Position numbers and translations under genes: made by a program
The notes under the pieces: generated by a model
What the model saw: only the letters and a program-made list of their open reading frames with translations
Databases searched by the model: none
Told to the model about the DNA's origin: nothing
Shown here: positions 33,460-46,636 of the stretch, in pieces
Layout of the letters: each line of letters begins with the position of its first letter
How positions within the stretch are numbered: the stretch's first letter is position 1
DNA from: Flaccisagitta enflata
Taxonomy: Eukaryota; Chaetognatha; Sagittoidea; Aphragmophora
NCBI GenBank assembly: GCA_965153355.1
Contig: OZ231128.1
Span: forward strand, 46,624,001-46,688,000
Direction: 5' to 3'
DNA length: 64,000 nt

Positions 33460-34292
33460 CACTAGTGCCCCCAGGGTGGAAAAAAGTTTAAGTTGAGTGA
33501 CCATTGCCCCCACTTGGTTTTTTAGGCTCTACTTGATGTGGGGAAGTGTTTTCTGGCCAAATTCAAATCATCCTCGGGGCGCTTTTTTAAAAAAAATGAA
33601 AAATTCAAGATTTTTTGCATGATTTTTGATAAAAAAATAATAACAGGTTGGTTCAACTTATTTTCTGATAGCATATTGTTATTCCTGATGAAATTCCCTT
33701 TAATTTTATAGGTTGCACTATAGGGTTTTGTAAAGAAATAAAAGTTTCATTGTTTATGCTACAGTTACAAAAATTAAAACGGTGGCCTAAAATATAAAAA
33801 TTGTATTTCTTTTTAAAACCCTATAGTGCAACCTATCAAATAAAAGGGAATTTTGCCAGAATCAACAATATGCTATCAAAAAATAAGTCAGACTAACCAG
33901 TAGAGTTTGGAGTTTCAAACAAAATCATCTAGTGGCATATAACGGAAGTATAATTGAGATTATATGCATAGTAGGTTGCGTATAAGTGGAGTTTTTAGCC
34001 TAAAAAACGCTTTTTAACGTTTTTTAGTAGTATCACAATTGCTACTATTTTTTAAGATGAAATGAGTTTCCCAGTGCCTGTGATGCATCGTTGACTCTTA
34101 AGGAGAATACTTAAGCAAATGTTCTCATTTGCTTTTCGTCCATATTATAAAACAAAATAGAAGTTTTGTTACTATTTTCTAGTTATGGATTAGGATTATT
34201 AAGAGCATGGCCATCGTCATGCTATCTCCGTTTTATTACAGGGAGAAAGAGAAAAATAAAAGAGAGATAGAGAGACAGAGAGACAGAGAGAC

Positions 34293-34325
<33 letters not shown>

Positions 34326-34452
34326 TAGACAAACAGACCCAGACCAAGATTGACTTGAACAGAATGAAGGACAATTCATGAAAAAATGATTGGTCATTTG
34401 ATTTTTTCTTTTCACTCAGTCTCATCTCTCGGTCCTGTGATATTCTTTCCTT

Positions 34453-34456
<4 letters not shown>

Positions 34457-34538
<82 letters not shown>
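34457..34538 (+). repeat. (GA)n array
   Basis: About 40 GA units inside the CACTA-like element. A shorter GAGACA-type run is at 34255-34335. Confidence 0.98.
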
Positions 34539-34625
34539 ACGATCGATTTGGTCGTCACTTTGATCTAACCAAAACACATGGTCCACAAAAATCGGAAATG
34601 GCATTATTGCAGGTGCAAAGTCAGG

Positions 34626-34787
<162 letters not shown>

Positions 34788-35029
34788 CACAAACAGACAT
34801 AGACAAGAGGAACCTGATTCTGGACTCATTTCAGCATTTCTTTTGGGATGATACAATCTTGATCTAAGCATGAGGGAGAATCATCGATCATCTATTTTGC
34901 TTTCTTTTCTGTTTTATCAAAATAAATCAACTTGTGAAATTTATATAACTGTGAAATATAACAAATAAGATAATTTCAATAAATTTGATTGACAAACTAT
35001 GAGTAAAAAACATTAAATATATATGAAAA

Positions 35030-35300
35030 AGATGAAGAAAGTGAAAAGTAAAAAGTAACGACTGAAATATAAAAATGAAAAATAAAAGATAAAAAAAAAA
35101 AATAAAAAATGAAAAGTCAAAAATGAAAAGTGAAAATAAAAGAAAATGAAAAGTGTAAAGTGTAAAGTGAAAAGTGAAAAGTGAAAAGTGAAAAGTGAAA
35201 AGTGAAAAGTGAAAAATGAAAAATGAAAAATGAAAAATGAAAAATGAAAAATGAAAAGTGAAAAGTGAAAAGTGAAAAATGAAAAGTGAATCATGAAATA
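35030..35300 (+). repeat. GAAAAGT/GAAAAAT heptamer array
   Basis: About 35 units of 7 bp with alternating GAAAAGT and GAAAAAT blocks. Confidence 0.9.
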
Positions 35301-35757
35301 TGAAAACTGATGAAAATAACAAAAATAGATAAAAATAAGAAATGAAAATAATCTATTGATGCTAGCAAAAAAATTTTAGAAATTTTTGCTAAATTTTCAA
35401 AATGATCACAGAAAATCCACTATGAATTCCCTAAATCTTACTACTTCTTCATTGCCAAGTGAAAAACCTGAAAAACGCCAATGGGAAACTCATTTTAGCG
35501 CCAAATACGTTTTTGCGCCTTATCTGCCACTTCCGGTAGAGGTGGCGTATAAAAAAGCGTATAGGTAAACTCTACTAACCAGTGAAATTTCGTATGCAAA
35601 ATCAAGCTAGAAATCTTGAATTTTTTATTTTATTTAAAAAGCGCCCCAAGGGTGATTTGATTTTGGCTAGAAAACACTTCCCCACATTGAGTAGAGCCTA
35701 CAAAACAAGGTGGGGGCAATGGTCACTAAACTTTTTTCCACCCTGGGGGCACTAGTG

Positions 35758-36070
35758 TGTACTGCAAGATCGATGAGTTAAGCTCATCAAGAGATGGCCA
35801 GATCAGTCCAGATCAGTCCAGATCAGTCCGGATCTCAATCCAATTGAGAATTCAAAGATTCTTACGGAAAATATGCGGAAATATGGAAGAACACCATTCA
35901 CAGCAGGGCTGAAATGAATTGCGTTTGAGGTTTGAAACCACATTACTCCAGAGTGCCTTCAGTCTTTCTATGAGTTGATCCCAAAGGGTTTGCAGGCGTT
36001 GGTGGATGCCCAACAGGTCATACTTGATATGAGATGCATTTATACACCTACTGTACGTATATCTATGGCC
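35758..36070 (+). pseudogene. Tc1/mariner-like transposase remnant, right piece
   Basis: The plus strand carries WPDQS, then after a duplicated 10-bp unit (GATCAGTCCA, three to four copies) SPDLNPIEN, the region of the third catalytic acidic residue in Tc1-like transposases. Further on, ITPECLQSFYELIPKGLQAL fits the conserved C-terminus (..L..SMPRR.QAV..). There are stops (after TAGLK and FEV), the duplication breaks the motif, and the frame differs by one base from the left piece at 33400-33459. This is a dead copy split by the CACTA-like insertion. Confidence 0.75.
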
Positions 36071-36316
36071 AAGATGGAGAAGATATATCATTGTGTCTGC
36101 GAAACTGTCGTATTTATGCATCACATGCGTGGTTCTGAAGCTACCATATGCCGACTCTGACGCTGAACGACAAGTCCGTGTCAACACAGAGAAGTAACAA
36201 CTCCATGTCATCCATCACATTAACGTCAATGTCAGAAAAGGGAAGATTGGTAGAAAAAAAAACTAGAGAAAACAGAAAAATAGAGACGGTTACGAAGTGA
36301 TTAATGGGGAGAAGGG

Positions 36317-36343
36317 AGGAAGTAAGAAAGAAAGAAAGAAAAA

Positions 36344-36423
<80 letters not shown>

Positions 36424-36424
36424 A

Positions 36425-36500
<76 letters not shown>

Positions 36501-36540
36501 AACAAACAAAGAAAGAAACAAAGAAAGAAAGGAAGAAACA

Positions 36541-36580
<40 letters not shown>

Positions 36581-36582
36581 AA
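36317..36582 (+). repeat. (GAAA)n array
   Basis: About 65 GAAA units with a few CAAA variants, ending directly at the SINE array. Confidence 0.98.
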
Positions 36583-37787
36583 CGATGAGCAGAGATATAC
36601 AATTTGTTTTACATCAGCATAGTAAGTCACCACAGTTGTCGGGCTTGGGACCGACTCAGCGTTTTAAGCGCTCCCTCAAACTCCTGTGTTACCTTCTTGC
36701 CCGTCCTGGATTCGAACCCTTGACCCTCATTTCTGAAGGCAAGTGTTCTAACTATTAGACCATAAAGGCTGACTTACTAGAGGCTGATGATTTGTTCCAT
36801 TGGATACTTTTTTGGTGTCCTAGCAGATACCCCAGTCTGTGACTGGCTTTGAGTCTGACGTAGGAACCATTTAATGAATGCGATGAGCAGAGATATACAA
36901 TTTGTTTTACATCAGCATAGTAAGTCACCACAGCACGGGACTTGGGACTAGCAGCTTAAACTCCTGTGTTACCTTCTGCCCTGGATTGAACCCTGACTCT
37001 CATTTCGAAGGCAAGTGTTCCATTAGACCATGAAGGCCGACTTACTAGGCTGATGATTTACCCCATTGGATATTTTGATACCCCAGTTCGTGACGGCTTT
37101 GAGTCTGACGTAGAACCACCACGAATGCGATGAGCAGAGATAGTATTTGTTTTAATATCAGCATAAACAACAGTAAGCGCTCCTCCTCAAATTCTAGGCA
37201 CTTCATGCCCGTCCTGGATTCGAACCCTTGACCCTCATTTCTGAAGGCAAGTGTTCTAACCATTAGACCATGAAGGCTGACTTACTAGAGGCTGATGATT
37301 TGTAACACAGGAGTTTGAGGGAGCGCTTAAAACGCTGAGTCGGTCCCAAGCCCGACAACTGTGGTGACTTACTATGCTGATGTAAAACAAATTGTATATC
37401 TCTGCTCATCGCATTCATTAAATGGTTCCTACGTCAGACTCAAAGCCAGTCACAGACTGGGGTATCTGCTAGGACACCAAAAAAGTATCCAATGGAACAA
37501 ATCATCAGCCTCTAGTAAGTCAGCCTTCATGGTCTAATGGTTAGAACACTTGCCTTCAGAAATGAGGGTCAAGGGTTCGAATCCAGGACGGGCATGAAGG
37601 TAACACAGGAGTTTGAGGGAGCGCTTAAAACGCTGAGTCGGTCCCAAGCCCGACTACTGTGGTGACTTACTATGCTGATGTAAAACAAATTGTATATCTC
37701 TGCTCATCGCATTCATTAAATGGTTCCTACGTCAGACTCAAAGCCAGTCACAGACTGGGGTATCTGCTAGGACACCAAAAAAGTATC
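36583..37787. mobile_element. SINE array: three minus copies facing two plus copies
   Basis: Minus-oriented copies start at 36583 (298 bp), 36881 (247 bp with many short deletions) and 37128 (about 175 bp). The orientation flips at about 37302, and two plus copies (about 190 and 298 bp) run to 37787. Heads have the B box GGTTCGAATCC and A-box-like TGGTCTAATGG. The body contains TAAAACGCTGAGTCGGTCCC. Both flanks are (GAAA)n. Confidence 0.9.
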
Positions 37788-37789
37788 GA

Positions 37790-37821
<32 letters not shown>

Positions 37822-37829
37822 AAACAAAA

Positions 37830-37897
<68 letters not shown>

Positions 37898-37930
37898 AAA
37901 AAAGAAAGAAAGAAAGAAAGACAGTAAGAG

Positions 37931-37993
<63 letters not shown>

Positions 37994-38002
37994 CAGAAAG
38001 AA
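37788..38002 (+). repeat. (GAAA)n array
   Basis: About 52 GAAA units, ending at an AHP start. Confidence 0.98.
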
Positions 38003-38178
38003 AACAAGGCCGGATACACGGCCACCAGTTGCGGACGGATGGGCAGGGGCGGAAATGCGCGTTTTCCCACTTCTCGACTCGATCATTACCGACGGACCAA
38101 CGGACGGACGGACCAACGAATGGATGGACCAATGGATGGACAAAACCTCTTATAGAGTTGTGTGTCCGCAACTAAAAA
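38003..38178 (-). mobile_element. AHP copy, AGTTGCG subtype
   Basis: AACAAGGCCGGATACACGG is followed by the arm copy AGTTGCGGACGG, a GGACGGAC tract and the hairpin AGTTGTGTGTCCGCAACT with TAAAAAG. Confidence 0.9.
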
Positions 38179-38214
38179 GAGAGTAAGAGAGAAAGGAAGA
38201 GAGAGATCTGAAAT

Positions 38215-38435
38215 GTGTGAATGAATGAACGCATGAATACACGATTAAACGAATAAACGAATGAATGCATGAATGAATGAATGAATAAATGAATGAATAC
38301 ATAAGAGAATAAATGAATGAATGAACGAATGAATGACTGAAGGAAAATAAAGTGAATAGAAGAGAGAGATAGAGAGAGAGGAAGAAAGAATATTGAATGA
38401 ATGAATGTATGAAAGAATGGATAAAAGGGAACGCA
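38215..38435 (+). repeat. degenerate (GAAT)n
   Basis: Interrupted GAAT units mixed with GA-rich stretches. Confidence 0.85.
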
Positions 38436-38672
38436 TGAAAAAATGAATATGAAATATATTTTGTGTATACTAATTACTAAATGGTATAGGCTTATGAGGT
38501 ATGCAGTCAGTTTTGTTAGGTAAGGATTTTTTTTTGTTTATAGTAAAGGATAGTTGTGAGCAATCCGGAGTTTTAACACCATTGGAAGCTTGCAAGGCTT
38601 TCATCCTTTGTAAATTGGAAAATTCTGGCCTCCTCTTGTAAGGGTAATGTTGTTTCAACTTTCATAAATAAC

Positions 38673-38875
38673 AACAAGGCCGGATAAACGGCTACCGAAG
38701 TCGCGTGCGGGTGGGCAGGGGCCATATTTGTGGTCACCAGACCATTTGGCAGGAGCTGTGGGGTCAAAGAAATAAAATCATAAAAAAAGTAAAGTGTGAC
38801 CAACCAACCGACCAACCGACCAACCGACCGACGGACAAAGCGGGTTGTAGAGTCGCGTGCACGCGACTAAAAATT
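38673..38875 (-). mobile_element. AHP copy, well preserved (reference for the AGTCGCG subtype)
   Basis: It starts AACAAGGCCGG, with the arm copy AGTCGCGTGC, GGTGGGCAGGGG, the block TTTGGCAGGAGC and a (CAACCGAC)n tract. GCGGGTTGTAG is followed by the perfect hairpin AGTCGCGTGCACGCGACT and AAAAA. Confidence 0.92.
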
Positions 38876-39112
38876 GAAAAAGAAATATAGAAAGAAGGAG
38901 AGAAAGATAGAGAGGATAAAGGAAAGAACAGGAAATAAATTCGGGTGGAGAGGTAGATAGGGAAGAAGATAGAAAGCTGCTAACCAAGATTGAAAAGTCT
39001 GAAAGGTGACCTTGCTTTTATCCAAATCGTTTAACGTGAATACAGAAAGTCTGAAACTGTCGTAAAAAAAAAACGGAAAAAACGCCAGTTAACGACCATC
39101 GTCAGGGCCGAC

Positions 39113-39836
<724 letters not shown>

Positions 39837-39892
39837 CCGGGAAATCACTACGAAGTTTTTGGGCACAGTTTTTAGGCGTCCACAGTTTGCCA

Positions 39893-39956
39893 ATGTACAG
39901 TTGGCAAATGGACAGTTGGCAAATGGACAGTTGGCCAATGGACAGTTGGCCAATGG
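39893..39956 (+). repeat. 15 bp minisatellite, CAGTTGGCAAATGGA
   Basis: Four to five units. The last two have CC for AA. Confidence 0.85.
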
Positions 39957-40159
39957 TTCTACCATTTGGGCGGCGCCAACGGAGATTTTTTGGTGTCATG
40001 ACATGTCTGACATGTTAGATTTTACGTTCTGAAGTCTCATGGTCTATCCTCCTTCTTCTTGGCTTTTTTCCTGTTGGAATTCTTCCAAATAAAAACCTTA
40101 TTTATATCCAGCTAATGGTTGAATCTTTCATTCTGCATTGAAAAGACTCTCCCATTCAC

Positions 40160-40181
40160 CCGTTTTTGTTTTTGTTTTTGT

Positions 40182-40224
<43 letters not shown>

Positions 40225-40627
40225 TGTTTTTTTTTTTCACTTTTTCTTATTCATATTCTCTCCCTCATTTTCCTTCTTCAGTGCCTCTTTTCTCCACCTA
40301 CCTATGCTTCTCCTCTCTTTTGCTTCTCCTCTCTTTTGCTTCTCCTCTCTTTTGCTTCTCCTATTTATATTACTTCTCTCCGCCTCCTTCTCATTCTCAT
40401 TGGTTTCCTTCTCCGTCTTCTCCTTCTCCTTCACCTCTTCTTCTTCATTTTAATTTTTTTCTTTTTCGTCTCCTTCGTTTGCCTCCCTTTTCATATTCCT
40501 CTTTTCATATTCCTCTTTTCCTTTTTCTTTTTCTTTTTCTTTTTCTTTTTCTTTTTCTTTTTCTTTTTCTTTTTCTTTTTCTTTTTCTTTTTCTTTTTCT
40601 TTCTTCTTCTTCTTCTTCTTCTTCTTC
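40160..40627 (+). repeat. (GTTTTT)n, CT-rich and (CTTTTT)n tracts
   Basis: GTTTTT units run at 40162-40228, TTTTGCTTCTCCTCTC units at 40305-40365, CTTTTT units at 40515-40600 and CTT units to 40627. An AHP hairpin starts directly after. Confidence 0.95.
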
Positions 40628-40830
40628 TTTTTAGTTGCGGACACGCAACTTTATAAGAGGCTTTGTCCGTCCGTCCGTCCATCCGTCCGTCCGTTGGACC
40701 GTCTGTCCGTCCGTCAGCACGAGTCGAAAAGCGGGAAAACAAGCATTTTAGAACATTTTTAGTTGCGGACAGTTGCATTTCCGCCCCTGCCCACCCGTCC
40801 GCAACTTATGGCCGTGTTTCCGGCCTTGTT
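40628..40830 (+). mobile_element. AHP copy (reference for the AGTTGCG subtype)
   Basis: The hairpin AGTTGCGGACACGCAACT is followed by AGAGGCTTTGTCCG, a (GTCC)n tract, the arm copy GTCCGCAACT and TTCCGGCCTTGTT. CTT units lie on both sides, so it probably inserted into a CTT tract. Confidence 0.92.
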
Positions 40831-40836
40831 CTTCTT

Positions 40837-41247
40837 TTTGGGCAGCGGCCCCGAAGGGGCCGATGACCTATGCTTTCACACAGGGCAAATTTCTCCTCCT
40901 TCTTCTTCTTCTCCTTCTCCTCCTTTGTACCCCCCCCCCTCCCCGCTTTCAGCCTCAAGGCCCAAATCCCAGCCTCAAGGCCCAAATCCCAGCCTCAAGG
41001 CCCAAATCCCAGCCTTAAGGCCCAAATCCCAGTCTCGAGGCTCAAATCTCAGCCAAGAGGCTCATATCCCTGCCTCTAAGCTCAAATCCCAGCTTCAAGG
41101 CCCCGATTCCAGCCTCCAGGCTCAAATAAAAACAGCATAGGTCATCGGCTCCTTCGGGGCCGCTGCCCCTCTCACCATCTCACACCCTCATACACTCACT
41201 TAGGGGCAACGGGTACCGCTGACCATCTAACGCTTTTGCGACTATTT
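40837..41247 (+). mobile_element. complete GCH element
   Basis: It starts TTTTGGGCAGCGGCCCCGAA. CAAGGCCCAAATCCCAGCCT units (20 bp) fill 40960-41110. The inverted terminus, CCCCT/AGGGG outer stem and end GCTTTTGCGACTATTT follow. From 41250 to 41650 no gene is seen. Confidence 0.85.
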
Positions 41248-41647
41248 TCCTTGGTCTCATTTCATCTGATATCCCCCTTCTCTTCTGTTGCTATATGTTT
41301 GCCCAATACGAAGAAAAACCGATAGAATTCTCCTCAGAAAGCAAAGAACGCAGAGATGAGGAGAAATGAGGAAGTGAGCATGGAGATTTGACAGTAGGAT
41401 ATCTATAGAAGGGAAGTCTGTAAGAAGCTCGCCTAGTAACGAATAACACGGGTTAAAAATAGCGAATTGGTTGGAGGAAATAGTTGGCAGCGGTCAGCAA
41501 GCGAATCAGCGACCAGTTGCTGATGGAGTTTTTATCAACATAAGTTCGGCCTCTCTCAAAAATGCAATTCATTGGTCTAATAACGCTACAAAGAATCTAG
41601 TGCACTTGTTTATGAAAGTTGGACAACACGAGGAAAAGTACAAGGAA

Positions 41648-41789
<142 letters not shown>

Positions 41790-41874
41790 GAAATCAATAT
41801 CACCGTGACAAATCTGCTTTCCGGAATTCTTTGATTTCGTTGCAGCACGAGTAGAATGGCTAAGAAGGTTGAGG

Positions 41875-42340
41875 GAAGAAAAGCAAATACAAAGAAAGAA
41901 TCGAGGTTTGGGAAACAGGTTGATTTAAGAAATGCAAAACTAAGAGAGGGGAGGAAGGCAAGAGAACTGGGGAAGTGTAGAGAAAAATATAGAGAAAGAT
42001 TCATGTGAGGAAGACAAAACTAAGAGAAGGGGTGAGGGCAAGGAAAACGTAGGGGAGGATATACGGGGACAAGTTGATTTGAGAAATGCAAAACTAATAG
42101 AAGGGATGAAGGCAAGTGAAGCAAAGCATAGAGTGTAGGGAAAAAGGTTGATTCAAGAAATTGAAAACTAAGAGAGGGGAAAAAGGCAAGAGAAGCTTAT
42201 GGAAGAATGAAGGGAACCAGGTTGGTTTGAGAAGTAAAAAAAAACAAGATATGGGGAATGAGGGAGCGCGGGCGAGAGTGTAGAGAAGCAGGCTGAAAAA
42301 ATGCATAACTAAGGGAAACGATGAAGGCAAGTTAGCATAG
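41875..42340 (+). repeat. degenerate ~65-75 bp tandem repeat
   Basis: The phrase GATTTAAGAAATGCAAAACT then AAGAGAGGGGA..GGCAAG recurs six to seven times with changes and indels. Not coding. Confidence 0.7.
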
Positions 42341-42744
42341 TGGATTCAGAGCTGTGATGAAGATTCAAGCAACACCAGTTTCACATTAGGACAATAACGC
42401 GTTCAATACTTCAAAAATAATAGAGGCACAGGTTGATTCAAGAATCTAGATCAAAGCCAAGTTGGGATCAAGTGGGTTGCGAGTAAAAAAATTGGGAAAC
42501 CGATAGATGCCTTGATGGAAGGAAACCAGGAACAAGATATGGAGATAATGAATTGACAAATAGAAAGCAACGCAGACAGACGGAATGATGGATGAGAATA
42601 CCACCGGAATGAGAAGGTGAGATATAGAGAATTTTGGACAAAGAGAGAAAAATATGAAAATGAGAAGAAAGAAAAAAATGTTGTTGAGCCTGGCACTGAA
42701 GGCACCATATCACACTCAACAATTGAGACTGACACATCGAGATT

Positions 42745-43370
42745 AACGCAATACAGGTCGCCCAAGGGCAATGAGTGGTCAGTGATACCCGTTGCCCTGC
42801 TTTGTATGATTGTGAATTGGAGTAAGAGGAAGTAGGGCAGCGGCCCCGAAGGAAACAAAGTCTTGTAAAATAAGGGGGACTTTTGTTCGTCTGTCCGTTT
42901 GTCTATCCGTCCCTCCCAGGCCCTCTTAGGCCTGAAATCTGCCCTCTCAGGGCTGAAATCTACCCTCTCAGGCCTGAAATCTGCCCTCTCAGGCCCTCTC
43001 AGGCCTTGAATCTGAGAGGGCAGATTTAAGGCTTGAGAGGGCCTGAGAGAGAGCAGATTTAAGGCCAGCGAAGGCAGATTTTAGGCGTAAGAAGGCAGAT
43101 TTGAGACCTGAGAGGGCAGATTTCAGGCCTGAGAGGGTAGATTTCAGCCCTGAGAGGGCAGATTTCAGGCAAAGGAGAGCCTTGGGGGACAAGCGAATGG
43201 ACGGACGGACGGACGGACGCCCGGACGGACGGACGGACGCCCGGACGGACAGACGGACGGACGGACGGACGGACGGACGGACGGACGGACGGACGGACGG
43301 ACGAATAAACGAAAGTCCCCTGTGTTCTACAGGACTTCGTCCCCTTCTGGGCCGCTGCCCAAAAGGCATA
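42745..43370 (+). mobile_element. GCH element, GACGAAGTCC subtype
   Basis: The outer end AGGTCGCCCAAGG is followed by the outer stem, the GC hairpin and 21 bp CTGCCCTCTCAGGCCTGAAAT units. The centre inversion is at 43010-43016, then a (GGAC)n tract (43196-43303) and the inverted terminus. Confidence 0.8.
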
Positions 43371-43675
43371 AAATACCCTCTTGACTCATGAGTCGTGACA
43401 TTGGCACAGTGGAGACCACGCCAAAAGCGAAGAAAGAAACGAAAAATAACTGACACAGTGGGAACACGGCCCAAGGCGAAAAAAAAACCTCTTGACATTG
43501 GCACGAGGGCAAAGGCGTAATTCATCTCACGCAGAGATGACAAACTTGTTGCGGAAAGAAGCCGAGCTTATCAATCGCCACATGAAGGATGCGAGGGCTT
43601 TCATGTGCCAGAATATGCAAAAGAAGTGACACCCTTGTTTGAGTGGAGAGGGGCTCGCGTGGTTAAACAAGGCCG

Positions 43676-43836
43676 GATACACGGAAGGACAGTCGCGGAC
43701 AGTTGGGCAGGAGCAGTAATGCAAAAGACGCTTGGAATTCAAAAATGTGACGGACCGACCGACGGACCGACCGACATACCTACCTACCGACCTACCGACA
43801 CGTTAAGGTGTAGAGTCGCGTGTCCGCGACTAAAAA
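43676..43836 (-). mobile_element. AHP copy, AGTCGCGGAC subtype
   Basis: AACAAGGCCGGATACACGG is followed by the arm copy AGTCGCGGAC, a GACCGACG tract and AAGGTGTAG. The hairpin AGTCGCGTGTCCGCGACT ends in AAAAAG. Confidence 0.92.
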
Positions 43837-44033
43837 GGGGTTTGCAGAAAAAAAGGAGGTCCAATGAGGGAGATGCCATCTCCTGTGCAGGGGAAGGGTA
43901 GCGCTTTTACACAAAAAAGTGACATCCTTCTTTCTTCGGGGGGGGGGGGCAGAAATTAATGGAGCCAACTGAAGGCGGTGCAATCTTATATGCAGAGAAA
44001 GGGCAGCACTTGAACAAAAGTGTAAAGGGGTTT

Positions 44034-44263
<230 letters not shown>

Positions 44264-44689
44264 GAACTGAGAAGGGGCAGAGAGTGTCGGAGTCAACAAA
44301 AGAAGTTGCAATCTCGTCGGCAGAAAGTGGGCAATCTCGTGGGTAGTTAGAGAGAGGGCATCAGTTATACACGCGAAGGCGTTTCAAGGAGGGGTTGGCA
44401 ACATCCCCTTTGAAGGAAAGGAATAGTGCGTGGAGCTACGAGGAGGCAGAGACACCTTTATTGAGGGTGGCTGAGCAGTGGGGTTGGCTAGACAGTTTCG
44501 CCTGAGTGGAAAACCGGAAACTTGATTACTAGTTTGAAAGCAATTTAGAGGCATCTGACGGTCTCTCTCTCTATCTCTCTGTCTCAATGTTGACTCTCTG
44601 TCTCTTCATTCATCTGTCTCTCCCTCTGTCCCTCTCCCTGTCCCTCTCTCAGTCTGTCTGTGTCTCTGTATTCCTCTCATTCTCTATTG

Positions 44690-45170
44690 CTTTCTTAAGT
44701 ATCATATTTGGTCGCGTCCTATTCATTTTGCTATTCCGTACGCTTCTGCGAGTTGCATTGCATTCTGCATGGTGATTTGTCATGACGTCATGTCGCTCGT
44801 GATTTGTCACGTGATTAGTCCAAGTCGGTGTGATCTGTCTCGTTATTGGTCACCGCTTATTTCCTCGTAGTTTGGTTTCTTTTGAAAGCGTTGTCTCGCC
44901 CTAAGTAGCTAATCAAAGTTAAGTAGCCTTAAGTAGCTACTCAAAGTTTTGTCAAGTAGGTAATGATCGTCCTCAAGTCAACCCTGAGTTTAATTGCAAA
45001 ATCTTTAAGTTTTGTCGTCGATCCATAAGTCGCCAATTGGCAACGTAACTAATGGCTTTAATCGTCTCTCTTTACAGCTTTTGGCGTGTCCCTCGTATTT
45101 ATCGTATCCATCGTCTTTTATTGTGACAATAAAGTTTGTTAATGCATCATGGAATTGGCTATTTCATTTG
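44690..45170. other. complex non-repeat sequence with CRE and E-box motifs
   Basis: TGACGTCA near 44785 and CACGTG near 44810 lie within 40 bases, with an inverted CCAAT (ATTGG) near 44855. AATAAA at 45129 and TAAGTAGC repeats near 44905-44945 also occur. No exon was found nearby. Confidence 0.3.
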
Positions 45171-45213
45171 TATCGTGAAGCCTAGCTATATCTAATCCAA
45201 GTTAAACTACGCT

Positions 45214-45218
<5 letters not shown>

Positions 45219-45274
<56 letters not shown>

Positions 45275-45275
45275 T
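45219..45275 (+). repeat. (CT)n array
   Basis: About 27 CT units. It is the only long CT array on the plus strand; the others read GA. Confidence 0.98.
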
Positions 45276-45555
45276 TCTCTCTCATTCTGTTTCCCTACTC
45301 CCTCTCTTTTTTTAATACCCTCCCCTTCAAAGCCTCCTTCAAATACGTACCCATGGGGCAATAAGCATATTGTGGGCAGAAAGTTTTGTGGGCAAAAAGT
45401 TTTGGATTGAGTCCATTTTGGCACTAATGGTGTTTCGAGAAAATGGCGAAAAGAGCACGAACAGCCAAAGTACAGAAGGAGATGAAGGAGAGAATCAGGA
45501 AAACTACTTTAAACCACTCATGAGCAGACATTCTTCCTTTTCATTTTCTTCTCTC

Positions 45556-45741
45556 TTTTTAGTCGCGTGCTGCGCGACTCTACACCCCGCTTTGGCCGTC
45601 GGTCGTTTGGTCGGTTGGTCACACTTTACTTTTTTTATGCTTTTTTTTACCGTACTGCTCCTGCCCAAATGCTCTGGCGACCTCAAATATGGCCCCTGCC
45701 CACCCACACGCGACTTGGGTGGCCGTGTAGCCGGCCTTGTT
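45556..45741 (+). mobile_element. AHP copy
   Basis: The hairpin AGTCGCGTGCTGCGCGACT lies after a CTCTCTTTTT run. The usual tract and blocks follow. The arm copy is damaged (ACACGCGACT), and the end is GTAGCCGGCCTTGTT. Confidence 0.9.
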
Positions 45742-46031
45742 CTCTTTCGTTGACACGGAGCAGAGGAAGAGGGGGAAGAAAGAATGGAGGAAATGAATGC
45801 AGTAGATGTCTCCTTGACTAGATATAGATGCGGGGAAGCTCATATCTGATATATCGGTTATGCGAATAGAATCAGTCAGTATATATCATGTTGATTTCTT
45901 GATGATGGGGTAGAGCTTCTTCTAAAAGCTTTAAGTAGATGTTTTTTTTCCCAAGGGGGACGCTTCACCTCATCGGCAACCTCTTGTAACTTTCACAGAA
46001 GCAAAGTCTTCATCCCATTGCGTAACTGGTT

Positions 46032-46229
<198 letters not shown>

Positions 46230-46332
46230 CGATAATGAATGCTTCCATCCCAAAAAGATACCCACAAAGAGGCGTTGACATGATACGTGTATGCTAAATA
46301 TGGCCAGAATGTGTTGTAATTTGTAAGTGTAC

Positions 46333-46587
46333 CTGCGGGATATTCTGACTAGAAAGAGAAGCGAGACTTCGAGGGAATGTAGACAAAGCATGAGGCCGAG
46401 CGCGAGAGGCGTCAACGCCGCCACGCGCGCTTCCAAGCCCGCTTCCTCAACGTCCTCGTCGACGATCAACGTCGTTGTCGTCGTCGTCATCATAGTCGTC
46501 GTCGTCGTTGTCGTCGTAGTTATGTAGCCTTTGAGTCTAAAGGACGCCATCACCGACGCAAACTCTTCATCGTCCAACAACGACATC
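46333..46587 (-). CDS. exon 1 (first coding exon found) of four-TM protein gene
   Basis: The acceptor is TTTGTTGTTGCAG|G at 46588 and the donor CGCAG|GTACAC at 46332. An ATG lies one base inside the exon at 46586-46584, so an upstream non-coding exon is likely, though the frame is open further and an upstream coding exon is possible. The exon encodes 84 residues plus two bases (AG) of an Arg codon. It starts MSLLDDEEFASVMASFRLKG, then has a Thr-rich run from a triplet repeat (TTTTTTTTTMMTTTTTT) and an acidic stretch (VDEDVEEAGLEARVAALTP). It ends with a first hydrophobic segment (LALGLMLCLHSLEVSLLFLV). Its phase fits exon 2 (AG|A, Arg) across an 18 kb intron. The family is not recognised. Confidence 0.7.
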
Positions 46588-46605
46588 CTGCAACAACAAA
46601 AAATA

Positions 46606-46634
46606 CAGTTGAACTCCGCATTAACGGATCCGCG
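46606..46634 (+). mobile_element. pogo/Tigger-like terminus
   Basis: A TA is followed by CAGTTGAACTCCGCATTAAC and GGATCCGCG. It lies 18 bases upstream of the exon 1 acceptor, and no partner end was identified. Confidence 0.6.
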
Positions 46635-46636
46635 AC

